A stretch of 29,728 bases of DNA from a virus: IMG/VR virus record IMGVR_UViG_3300040801_005641, positions 1 to 29,728 of that record; one strand, 5' to 3'. The notes below the pieces were generated by a model. That model did no database searches. It was not told where the DNA came from and saw only the letters and a program-made list of their open reading frames with translations. Shown one piece after another: positions 1 to 7,045 of this stretch. Position 1 is the stretch's first letter. Each line of letters opens with the position of its first letter. The position numbers and the translations under genes are program-made.

Positions 1-1
1 A

Positions 2-994
2 ATCTTTTTTGCCAAGAAGCCATTCACATGGGAATTAGATGCAGGTGTAACTGTAATTATTGTTGGTATTACCGCTATTAGTAAGCCTAAAAGAAATATA
101 AATCCATATCTCGCAGAGGCAGACAATTTAATTATTTGCCCTAGAAATAATTCCATAAGCAATTTTCCTAAGATGACTTTGGGAAATGTACCTAAAGATG
201 GTGGGTATTTATTGTTAAATGAGCAAGAAAAAGAAGAAATGTTAAAAATACATCCTGGTGCAGAAAAATTTATTAAACGCTTTATAGGTTCGAATGAATT
301 TATCAATGGTTTAGTTAGATATTGCATATGGGTTGAAGATAATGAAATTGACAAAGCTTTAAGTTTTTCTTTGATTAGGCAAAGAATGGATAAACTAAGA
401 AATTATAGAGCAAAAAGCAAATCTCCCTCAACACAAAAATATAGTAATTATCCACATAGATTTGTCCATCTTAGCGCTCGAGCAAAAAATAATTCACTAA
501 TAATACCTCGCACTTCATCTGAAAGGCGTGAATTTTTACCTATAGGTTTCGTATCCTCAAATGTAATCATTTCTGATACCGCCCAAGCCATATATGATCC
601 TGAGCATTATATTTTTGGAGTAATTTCTTCCAAAATGCATATGGCTTGGGTTAGAGCGGTTGGAGGTAAGCTAGAAAGCAGAATAAGATACTCCTCCACA
701 CTTTGCTATAATAATTTTCCATTCCCTGAAATCACTGAGCGGCAAAAGCAGAATATCAAAGAATGCGTGCGTGATGTGCTTAATGAGCGGGAGAAACATC
801 CGGGCAAGACCATAGCAGAGCTTTACGACCCTGAGAAAATGCCAGAAGGCTTGAAGAGGGCACATCAAGATATGGACACAGCAATAGAGAATTGTTATCG
901 GCCAGGCCAACCTTTCAAAGATGATGAGGAACGTTTAGCTTATTTATTTGAGCTATATAAAAAGATGGTAAAGCATGAACATAAAACAAGCTAA
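2..994 (+). CDS. MmeI-type adenine DNA methyltransferase, C-terminal part (5' end outside the window)
   Basis: The reading frame is open from base 2, so the ATG at 173 is internal and the true start lies to the left. The visible 330 residues cover the end of the methyltransferase domain, the target-recognition domain and the C-terminal domain of MmeI-like enzymes. Signatures seen are SSERREFLPIGF, SKMHMAW, YNNFPFPEIT and ELYDPEKMPEGL. MmeI-family enzymes transfer methyl groups from SAM to adenine in DNA; classical members also carry an N-terminal nuclease, which cannot be judged here. It is clearly paralogous to the protein at 8436-10355, with near-identical C-terminal DNA (for example 704-744 matches 10080-10120 exactly). 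The recognition region diverges most (around bases 380-490), which suggests a different target sequence. The 3' end overlaps the next gene by 20 bases. GC content looks higher over about 735-930 than in the surrounding phage genes. Confidence 0.88.
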   Translation: MFFAKKPFTWELDAGVTVIIVGITAISKPKRNINPYLAEADNLIICPRNNSISNFPKMTLGNVPKDGGYLLLNEQEKEEMLKIHPGAEKFIKRFIGSNEFINGLVRYCIWVEDNEIDKALSFSLIRQRMDKLRNYRAKSKSPSTQKYSNYPHRFVHLSARAKNNSLIIPRTSSERREFLPIGFVSSNVIISDTAQAIYDPEHYIFGVISSKMHMAWVRAVGGKLESRIRYSSTLCYNNFPFPEITERQKQNIKECVRDVLNEREKHPGKTIAELYDPEKMPEGLKRAHQDMDTAIENCYRPGQPFKDDEERLAYLFELYKKMVKHEHKTS

Positions 995-2378
995 TACTTT
1001 AACAGAAGAGCCATTTGAACATCAATTTGATATAGTAATAGGCAACCCTCCTTATATTAGATCAAGATACCTTGGCGGGTTTAAAGATTATCTGGTAGAG
1101 CATTACCAGACTTATGAAGGTAATGCAGATATTTATGTATATTTTTATGAAAAAGCTTTGAATCTATTGAAAAACAAAGGTGTTTTGTCATTCCTAACCT
1201 CTAATAAATGGTTGCTAGCTAGATATGGAGCTAGATTACGTGGCTTTCTTAAAGAAAAAACCTATATAAAAAACCTTGTTAATTTAGCTGGTAATAAAGT
1301 GTTTGAAGGAGTATCAGTTGATGCTTCTATTATTTTACTTAGAAAAGAAATTAAAGAGGAAGAATATAAGATAAAAATAGGTGACACTAAGTTGGGAATA
1401 GAAGAATATTATATTTCCGTTGCTAACCTTACTGAGAAATCCTACTTTTTAGAAAAAGAGGAATTAATTAAAATCAAAAAGAAAATAGAACAAAACGGCA
1501 TTCCTTTAAAAGACTTAGATGTAGGAATACATTATGGTATTAAGACAGGCTATAATAAAGCCTTTATAATTGATAATGAAACTAAGGAAAAGTTGATTGA
1601 GGAAGAAATAAATATAAGAAGGGGGGTTTTGACAGGTTGCAATAAGGCCTTTATAATCTATGATGAAACTAAGGAAAAATTATGCGCCGAAGATCCGAAA
1701 TCCGCAGAAATCCTGAAACCTGTATTGCGTGGCCGTGATATTAACCGATATCATTATGAATGGAAAGGTTTGTGGTTGGTTTTTACTAGACGTGGTATGA
1801 AAATATCAGATTATCCCGTGATAAAAAAATATCTAAAAAAATTCTACAATGATATCAAGCCTAAAAGTAATTCTCAGCAATCAAAGGGTGGCAGAAAACC
1901 TGGTAGTTATCAATGGTATGAAATACAAGACAACATCGCTTATTATAAAGAATTCGAAAAAGAAAAAATTATTTGGCAGGAGATATCAAGCAAAAATCCA
2001 TTTTGTTGGGATGAAGGTAATATGTATTTAGATGCAACAAGTTACCTCATAAGTAATGCAGATAAATATCTTTTAGGAATATTAAACTCAAAAGCAATAT
2101 TATTTATTTTTAATATGATGTCTGTTAAATTTTCGAATAATGTTTTGCGATGGGAAAAATTTTATGTAAAACAACTTCCTATCCCCAAGCTGGATTTGTC
2201 ACAGCAAAAAGAGATGACAAGTATGGTTGAATCTATGCTGTGCTTGAAGAAAAAAGAATCAAACACAGATAATCAGAAAAAAATAGCAGATTTAGATAAG
2301 CAAATCGATCAATTAGTTTATCAATTATATGACTTAACAGAAGAAGAAATAAATATAATCGAATCTCATATAAGTTAA
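975..2378 (+). CDS. Eco57I/TaqI-like N6-adenine methyltransferase fragment starting at motif IV
   Basis: This 467-residue protein has the adenine methyltransferase motif IV (FDIVIGNPPY, residues 18-27) almost at its N-terminus. It continues with features of type IIG/TaqI-like enzymes: LSFLTSNKWL (about 71-80), the TG.NKAF.I motif, LRGRDINRY (251-259) and a C-terminal specificity region. The SAM-binding motif I, normally well upstream of motif IV, is absent, so on its own the protein should not be an active methyltransferase. A TG.NKAFII segment is duplicated in tandem (residues 188-208 and 217-237). The C-terminus (about 410-467) is charged and probably helical. The start overlaps the previous gene by 20 bases, which suggests translational coupling. 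The first residues (MNIK..N.LTEE) match those of the gene at 29543. It could be a decaying remnant, a specificity-domain donor or half of a split enzyme; the long intact frame argues against old decay. Confidence 0.8.
   Translation: MNIKQANTLTEEPFEHQFDIVIGNPPYIRSRYLGGFKDYLVEHYQTYEGNADIYVYFYEKALNLLKNKGVLSFLTSNKWLLARYGARLRGFLKEKTYIKNLVNLAGNKVFEGVSVDASIILLRKEIKEEEYKIKIGDTKLGIEEYYISVANLTEKSYFLEKEELIKIKKKIEQNGIPLKDLDVGIHYGIKTGYNKAFIIDNETKEKLIEEEINIRRGVLTGCNKAFIIYDETKEKLCAEDPKSAEILKPVLRGRDINRYHYEWKGLWLVFTRRGMKISDYPVIKKYLKKFYNDIKPKSNSQQSKGGRKPGSYQWYEIQDNIAYYKEFEKEKIIWQEISSKNPFCWDEGNMYLDATSYLISNADKYLLGILNSKAILFIFNMMSVKFSNNVLRWEKFYVKQLPIPKLDLSQQKEMTSMVESMLCLKKKESNTDNQKKIADLDKQIDQLVYQLYDLTEEEINIIESHIS
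1536..1685 (+). repeat. tandem duplication inside the Eco57I-like gene
   Basis: Two adjacent in-frame copies encode G.[KL]TG.NKAFII..ETKEKL, at 1536-1598 and 1623-1685 (offset 87 bases). They are similar but not identical in DNA. The family normally has one copy, followed directly by AEDPKSAEILKP-like residues, which here follow only the second copy. Confidence 0.75.
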
Positions 2379-2381
2379 TAA

Positions 2382-2410
2382 TTGCAAAAATCTGATAATA
2401 AAACTATCAT
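2382..2410 (+). promoter_or_regulatory. promoter-like element TTGCAA-N17-TATCAT
   Basis: TTGCAA at 2382-2387 and TATCAT at 2405-2410 are 17 bases apart and end 25 bases before the ATG at 2436. This is one of five similarly built elements in intergenic gaps of the window. It probably starts the transcription unit for the surface proteins and terminase. Confidence 0.5.
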
Positions 2411-2435
2411 AAAAATAAAACAAATAGGTATTTAA

Positions 2436-2723
2436 ATGTCAAAAATATTCACATTTTTCCAAGACCAAACCGTAAACGAAGTTAGCGATACATATGAAGT
2501 GCAAGATGGTGGTTATAGAATCATTAAAGCAACTGGCGTCTTTGATGGTGCTGAGATCCAAGTGCAATTCGATTTTGCTGATGATAAATTTGCTATAGCT
2601 AGAAGTTATCAATTTTCCGAAAGTGATGCCAAAGTTATCCAGCCTCTAAAAAGCGGCGTAAGAGTTAGAGCCGCCTTAGTTAATTCTGGTGCTAATACTT
2701 CTGTAACTGTAAAAATCCTGTAA
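2436..2723 (+). CDS. small beta-rich phage protein, putative virion component
   Basis: This 95-residue protein is not recognised by family. The sequence alternates hydrophobic and polar residues (IIKATGVFDGAEIQVQFDF and VRVRAALVNSGANTSVTVKI), typical of a compact beta-sandwich, and has no signal peptide or membrane segment. It is the first gene after a promoter-like element and is followed after 6 bases by a run of beta-rich virion-type proteins, so a decoration or fibre-associated role is inferred. The upstream ribosome site is weak (ATAGG). A small terminase would be expected near here, but this protein shows no helix-turn-helix or other terminase feature. Confidence 0.6.
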   Translation: MSKIFTFFQDQTVNEVSDTYEVQDGGYRIIKATGVFDGAEIQVQFDFADDKFAIARSYQFSESDAKVIQPLKSGVRVRAALVNSGANTSVTVKIL

Positions 2724-2729
2724 TAAACA

Positions 2730-3146
2730 ATGGCTTTATCTGGTAATGATATCATTATCAGGGATCTGATTGCTCCGAATCTTAAAAAAGAATTAGAAAA
2801 TCTAAACCTTGATAATGAAATCAGTTGGCAAGTAGTAAATCAAGATATCCAGCTTGAAAATGATACTGGTTATATTATAAGCGCTAATAACCAGGTAAAT
2901 CTTACCCTGCCAACAACTGCTAAAGTCGGTAATATTATCAGAATATTAGACTACTCAGCTGCTACTTTTAAAATAACCCAAAATGATAATCAACAAATAC
3001 TATTTGGTAGAAGCGAAACTACTATAGGCCAAAACGGTGAACTAATATCACCCAACTCTTATAGAAATGCCTTACATTTAATTTGTGTTTCTGAAAACTT
3101 GGAATTTATGATAGTATCTTCTATAGGTAATTTTAACTTAAAGTAG
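2730..3146 (+). CDS. putative virion surface or fibre protein with single beta domain
   Basis: This is a 138-residue protein. After a short, probably helical N-terminus (about 1-30), residues 31-138 form a beta domain with the pattern W.V....LE...GYI, LTLPTTAKVGN.I.I, TQNDNQQI.FG...TT.G and IV.S.GNF. The same pattern forms the C-terminal domain of the next protein (from about residue 135), so the two are related by domain duplication. Such domains are common in phage fibres and head decorations. The gene starts 6 bases after the preceding stop with only a poor ribosome site, so translational coupling is likely. The exact virion position is unknown. Confidence 0.65.
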   Translation: MALSGNDIIIRDLIAPNLKKELENLNLDNEISWQVVNQDIQLENDTGYIISANNQVNLTLPTTAKVGNIIRILDYSAATFKITQNDNQQILFGRSETTIGQNGELISPNSYRNALHLICVSENLEFMIVSSIGNFNLK

Positions 3147-3156
3147 GAGGTGGTTT

Positions 3157-3888
3157 ATGCCAACAACAGTAACAACACAAAATTCATGGAATAGCGATGT
3201 ACCAGTACAGGTCGATTTTGGTGGTACTGGTAATACAACATTAGCGCAAGGCGGTGTCTTAATTGGACAAGGCACAGATGCAGTAAATGTAACGACAGCT
3301 TTAACAGACGGACAGCTATTAATAGGTTCTACTGGTAATGATCCAGTTCCAGCTAATTTATCTGTCGGTGATGGTATCGCAATAACTGAAGGCGCTGGTA
3401 CATTAGAAATAGCAACTGATTTCGGATTGGAAGATGGTGAGCTATTAATTGGTCAAACAGGTTTAGATCCAGCAAGAGCAACTTTAACAGCCGGACTTGG
3501 AATAGATATAACTAATGCAGCCGGTGAAATAACAATAGCAGCAACTGGACAAAAGCCTTGGGAAGTAATTACAGCTGCTACTCACCAGATGGAAGAAGAC
3601 ATTAACTATGTAGCTAATAATGACACTGCTAAAGTAGTGTTTACTTTGCCAGCCACAGCCGATGTAGGTTCTGTATTTACAGTTGTTGCAGCTGAATCAG
3701 ATGGTTGGAGAATAGAACAAGGAGCTGGACAGCAAATTCTAATTGGTGATAAGGCAACTACTGAAGGTGCATCTGGTAATATTGAATCTAAAAGAGCTGG
3801 TGATAGTGTTACAGCGGTTTGTTTTGAAGCAGATAACAAATTTATCGTAACTTCCATGATGGGGAATGTTCAACTTGATGCAGCATAA
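3157..3888 (+). CDS. phage tail-fibre-like protein with LLIG repeats
   Basis: This is a 243-residue protein. The N-terminal half contains three repeats built on (D)G.LLIG.TG.DP..A.LT.G.GI.IT (about residues 31-46, 51-85 and 93-128), a motif common in phage fibres and collar-type surface proteins. The C-terminal half (about 134-243) is the same beta domain as the preceding protein: W.VI, FTLPATADVGSVF, QGAGQQILIG, ATTEG and VTSMMGN. It therefore looks like a shaft of short repeats carrying a globular tip. A strong ribosome site (AGGAGGTGG) sits just before the start. A role in the virion surface or host binding is inferred. Confidence 0.7.
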   Translation: MPTTVTTQNSWNSDVPVQVDFGGTGNTTLAQGGVLIGQGTDAVNVTTALTDGQLLIGSTGNDPVPANLSVGDGIAITEGAGTLEIATDFGLEDGELLIGQTGLDPARATLTAGLGIDITNAAGEITIAATGQKPWEVITAATHQMEEDINYVANNDTAKVVFTLPATADVGSVFTVVAAESDGWRIEQGAGQQILIGDKATTEGASGNIESKRAGDSVTAVCFEADNKFIVTSMMGNVQLDAA

Positions 3889-3900
3889 TAAAGGTTAAAT

Positions 3901-4329
3901 ATGCCAAGTTTTATAAATGGTGTAAATAACAGAAACTTAGATATAACCAGCAAAGGCACGTTGGTTGAAGAATTAACAGAGAGTCTTGATTTTAGTAAAG
4001 ATTTCTCTGTTGCTAAGTCACAAGATTATTTTGTTGATGTTAAGCTTAAGTTTAGCACTGTATCGATATCAGATGATTACACAGTAGATAAGGAAGATAC
4101 TTTTATTGGGGTTGATACTTCCAGTAAAAAGATAACTGTAACTTTATATGAAGGTGCTGAGAATGATAAAGTCATGGTAAAAGATACTAGTGGTAATGCC
4201 AGGAATTTTGATATAATAGTAGTCCCTTCTGGAAGTGATTCAATTGACGGGCATCAAGAAGTGCGTTTAGGTATAAATAATATTGGCATACAGTTTTTAT
4301 ATGCTGATGGACAATGGAGAATGTTATGA
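3901..4329 (+). CDS. phage structural protein with beta-sandwich domain
   Basis: This is a 142-residue protein. Residues from about 55 onward show a pattern frequent in phage fibre and decoration proteins: Y.VD.EDTFIGVDTSSKKITVTL, then MVKDTSGNARNFDIIVVPSGSDSI and a final FLYADGQWRML. The pattern is related in style to, but distinct from, the domain in the two proteins before it. Its stop codon overlaps the next start as ATGA, so the two are translationally coupled. The role in the virion surface is inferred from this fold pattern and from the position before the terminase. Confidence 0.65.
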   Translation: MPSFINGVNNRNLDITSKGTLVEELTESLDFSKDFSVAKSQDYFVDVKLKFSTVSISDDYTVDKEDTFIGVDTSSKKITVTLYEGAENDKVMVKDTSGNARNFDIIVVPSGSDSIDGHQEVRLGINNIGIQFLYADGQWRML

Positions 4330-5537
4330 GTTTTATTATTAATGATGAATTTGTTATTAAAGACAGTGATCAAGTAGATCCTTTTGGTAGAATGAGAGCC
4401 ACTACTCCCTTGTTAATCTTTAGTTCAGTGTTAGAAACTACGGATCAAGAAGGTTATAACTGGCATAGCCTAACTAATGGCACAGCAAGTTATACTTATT
4501 TACCTTTTGAATCCTCAGTAGAATTATCAATAGGCACCGATGCAGGTGATTATGTTGAAAGAAGAACATTGCGTAATTTTCAATATCAATCCAGCTATGG
4601 CATGACACTTTATATTAGTGGTGTTATCGGCACGATAGCAGATGGTTGTAAATCAGAGATTGGCTTCAAAGATGACGATAATGGCTTGTTTTTCCGCTAT
4701 ACAGTTAGTAATGGCTTATCTGTAGTTAGAAGATATACAATAGATAATACTGGAGTTGATGAAGACGTAGTAACTCAAAGTAATTTTAATTTAGACAAAT
4801 TAGATGGCACAGGCCCGAGCGGTTATAATATTGATCTAACTAAAACTCAAATATTCTTTGTTGATTATGGCTGGCTAGGTGTTGGCAGAATAAGATATGG
4901 GGTTTTTGTTAATGGTAAAGTGATATTTTGTCATGAGATAGAAACAGCTAATCTTTTAAGTACCGTTTATATGGGAGTTGGCAGCTTGCCTGTGGCTTAT
5001 AGAGTAGAAAATTTAACAGCAACTTCTTCTAGTTCTGAGATTAAGCAGATTTGCGCAGGGGTTTCGATAGATGGTGGTAGGCAAGAAATAGGGAGAAGCC
5101 GTGGTTTCCCTGCTACTGCTAATAATTTCTTATCAGCGCCTAGTGGTGCTACCTGGTACAATGTAATATCAGTCAGGATTGATTCTAATTATCCTTATGT
5201 TCAATATAACTTCTTGAATGCTTCTATAGTAAACACAGCTAATTCAGTAGGCGAATTGGCAATTATCAAAAATGGTGATATTTCAGGATTTACTTGGAGC
5301 TCAGATGGTGAATTTGCTGAGATCTCTGAGACACAGGATCCAGTAACAAACGGTAACATATTAGCATCTAGTGTATATGAAAGACGTGGGGATTCACAAA
5401 TAGCAAGCACCCAAATTAGTGATCGTATAGCACTAAGAGCTGATAATACTAGTGAAACACTAACCTTAGCAGCTAGAGGAGCTGATGGTAGTGTTGAAGT
5501 TACAGGTGGTTTGAACTTAGTTTTATATGGCGGGTAA
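4326..5537 (+). CDS. large phage virion surface protein (DPFGRMR / NLDKLDGTGPSG type)
   Basis: The start at 4326 (MSFIINDEF) is chosen over the in-frame ATG at 4314 because GGAGA lies five bases upstream and it gives an ATGA overlap with the previous stop. The product is 403 residues. Conserved-looking elements are VDPFGRMRATTP near the N-terminus, FNLDKLDGTGPSGYNIDL in the middle, followed by WLGVGRIRYGVF. These recur, from memory, in structural proteins of tailed phages and other large viruses, but no precise function is known to me. No transmembrane segment or enzyme motif is visible. Its position immediately upstream of the terminase, at the end of a fibre-like cluster, supports a structural role. 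The stop overlaps the terminase start by one base (TAATG). Confidence 0.68.
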   Translation: MSFIINDEFVIKDSDQVDPFGRMRATTPLLIFSSVLETTDQEGYNWHSLTNGTASYTYLPFESSVELSIGTDAGDYVERRTLRNFQYQSSYGMTLYISGVIGTIADGCKSEIGFKDDDNGLFFRYTVSNGLSVVRRYTIDNTGVDEDVVTQSNFNLDKLDGTGPSGYNIDLTKTQIFFVDYGWLGVGRIRYGVFVNGKVIFCHEIETANLLSTVYMGVGSLPVAYRVENLTATSSSSEIKQICAGVSIDGGRQEIGRSRGFPATANNFLSAPSGATWYNVISVRIDSNYPYVQYNFLNASIVNTANSVGELAIIKNGDISGFTWSSDGEFAEISETQDPVTNGNILASSVYERRGDSQIASTQISDRIALRADNTSETLTLAARGADGSVEVTGGLNLVLYGG

Positions 5538-6955
5538 TGAATATACCAGCTGCTGAAAAAAGAGCATTATTAAATGCCATCTTAAGGAATGATTTGTATT
5601 CTTATACTAGAAAAGTATTTGAAGTAGTATCACCCGGTGAAACTTTCTTAGGTAATTGGCATATAGAATTGATCTGTAAGTACCTAGAAGCTTGTAAGAA
5701 TGGTGATATTAATCGGCTTATCATTAACTGCCCGCCAAGGCACTTAAAATCCATATCAGTAGCAGTGGCTTTTACCACCTGGATTTTGGGTAAAGATCCA
5801 AGTGAAAAGGTAATATCAGCATCTTATTCCAAAGATTTAGCTTTAAAGCACTCACTTGATGCTAGGGCAGTTATTAATAGCCCTTTTTACCAAGAAATTT
5901 TTCCAGAAGTTAAAACTATAGATGATCAAAATACTAAATCGAAATTTATGACTACTCAAAGAGGTTTTAGGTATGCGGTCGGTGTAAATGGCACAATTAC
6001 TGGGGAAGGAGCTAATTATTTAATAATTGATGATCCACAAAATGCAGTCAATGCTCATTCAGATACTTATCGTAACAATGTCAATAACTGGTTTGATCAA
6101 ACATTTAGTACCAGACTTAACAATAGAAAGACTGGTAGAATGATAGTTATAATGCAACGTCTACATGAAGATGATTTGACAGGGCACTTACTGGAAAAAG
6201 GTGGTTGGGAGCATCTTAAGATTCCTCTAATTGCCGATGAAGAAAAAACTCATAAAATATATAGCTTTGAATATCATAGAAAAGAGCAAGAATTATTGCA
6301 GCCAGATAGAATGGGTTGGAAAGAAGTAGAACAAGCTAAAACAGAATTAGGCAGTAAAGCATTCACTGAACAATACCAGCAAGCACCAGCCCCGCAAGAA
6401 GGTTCTATTATTAAATATCATTGGATTAAAACCTATAAAGTGCTGCCACATATTAAGCTATATTCTTGGAGCTGGGATACTGCCATAAAAGAAGGGCAAG
6501 AAAATGATTATAGTGTCGGGTTATTATGGGGTGAAGCTGAGGACGGTTATTATCTTATAGATATGATTAGAAGAAAAATGGAGTATCCAGATCTTAAGAA
6601 ATGCGTGCAAAATTGCTATAATACTAGAAGATCCTCAGAAGTAATAATTGAAGATAAAGCAAGTGGACAGCAAATATATCAAGATTTTAAAAGATTAGGT
6701 AATTTACCTATATTACCAGTTTCACCTGGTAAAGACATGCCAAACACAAAAGTAGAAAGAGTAAATTTAGTATCACCACAGTTTGAAGCAGGCAGAATAT
6801 TTGTTCCTCAGAACTCCAACTTCACCGATGATTTTATCCATGAATTAGCACATTTTCCTAATGCCAAACATGATGATATTGTAGATGCAACTACTCAATA
6901 CCTCATAAAAAGGCTTAATTTATACAATAAAGTTCCACAAATTAGACGGCTTTAA
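5537..6955 (+). CDS. terL: terminase large subunit
   Basis: This 472-residue packaging motor has an N-terminal ATPase and a C-terminal RNase H-like nuclease. The ATPase shows a deviant Walker A (PPRHLKS, 66-72), a Walker B (YLIIDDP, 161-167) and the coupling-type motif MQRLHEDDL (206-214). The nuclease shows three acidic clusters: WDTA (D314), IEDKASG (E372, D373) and HDDIVDA (D446, D447). Known enzymes of this family cut concatemeric DNA and pump it through the portal, which is encoded next. The length is normal for the family. The start overlaps the previous stop by one base. No recognisable small subunit is encoded beside it, which is unusual. Confidence 0.96.
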   Translation: MNIPAAEKRALLNAILRNDLYSYTRKVFEVVSPGETFLGNWHIELICKYLEACKNGDINRLIINCPPRHLKSISVAVAFTTWILGKDPSEKVISASYSKDLALKHSLDARAVINSPFYQEIFPEVKTIDDQNTKSKFMTTQRGFRYAVGVNGTITGEGANYLIIDDPQNAVNAHSDTYRNNVNNWFDQTFSTRLNNRKTGRMIVIMQRLHEDDLTGHLLEKGGWEHLKIPLIADEEKTHKIYSFEYHRKEQELLQPDRMGWKEVEQAKTELGSKAFTEQYQQAPAPQEGSIIKYHWIKTYKVLPHIKLYSWSWDTAIKEGQENDYSVGLLWGEAEDGYYLIDMIRRKMEYPDLKKCVQNCYNTRRSSEVIIEDKASGQQIYQDFKRLGNLPILPVSPGKDMPNTKVERVNLVSPQFEAGRIFVPQNSNFTDDFIHELAHFPNAKHDDIVDATTQYLIKRLNLYNKVPQIRRL

Positions 6956-6975
6956 CCTCCAAACCTAGCTTATAA

Positions 6976-7004
6976 TTGCTAAATTACAATATAACAATTA
7001 AACT
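6976..7004 (+). promoter_or_regulatory. promoter-like element TTGCTA-N17-TAAACT
   Basis: TTGCTA (6976-6981) and TAAACT (6999-7004) are separated by 17 bases in the 90-base gap between terminase and portal. The hexamers match those before the protease gene closely (TTGCAA and TAAACT). It lies 41 bases upstream of the portal start. Confidence 0.5.
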
Positions 7005-7045
7005 TATATAATAATAAATATCTAGCAAATAAATCGTAGGTTATA

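Noticed and set aside
173-175. ATG at 173 as the start of the first methyltransferase
   Set aside because: The frame is open upstream to the window edge, and the upstream translation (KRNINPYLAEADNL) matches the paralogue at 8436, so the start lies outside.
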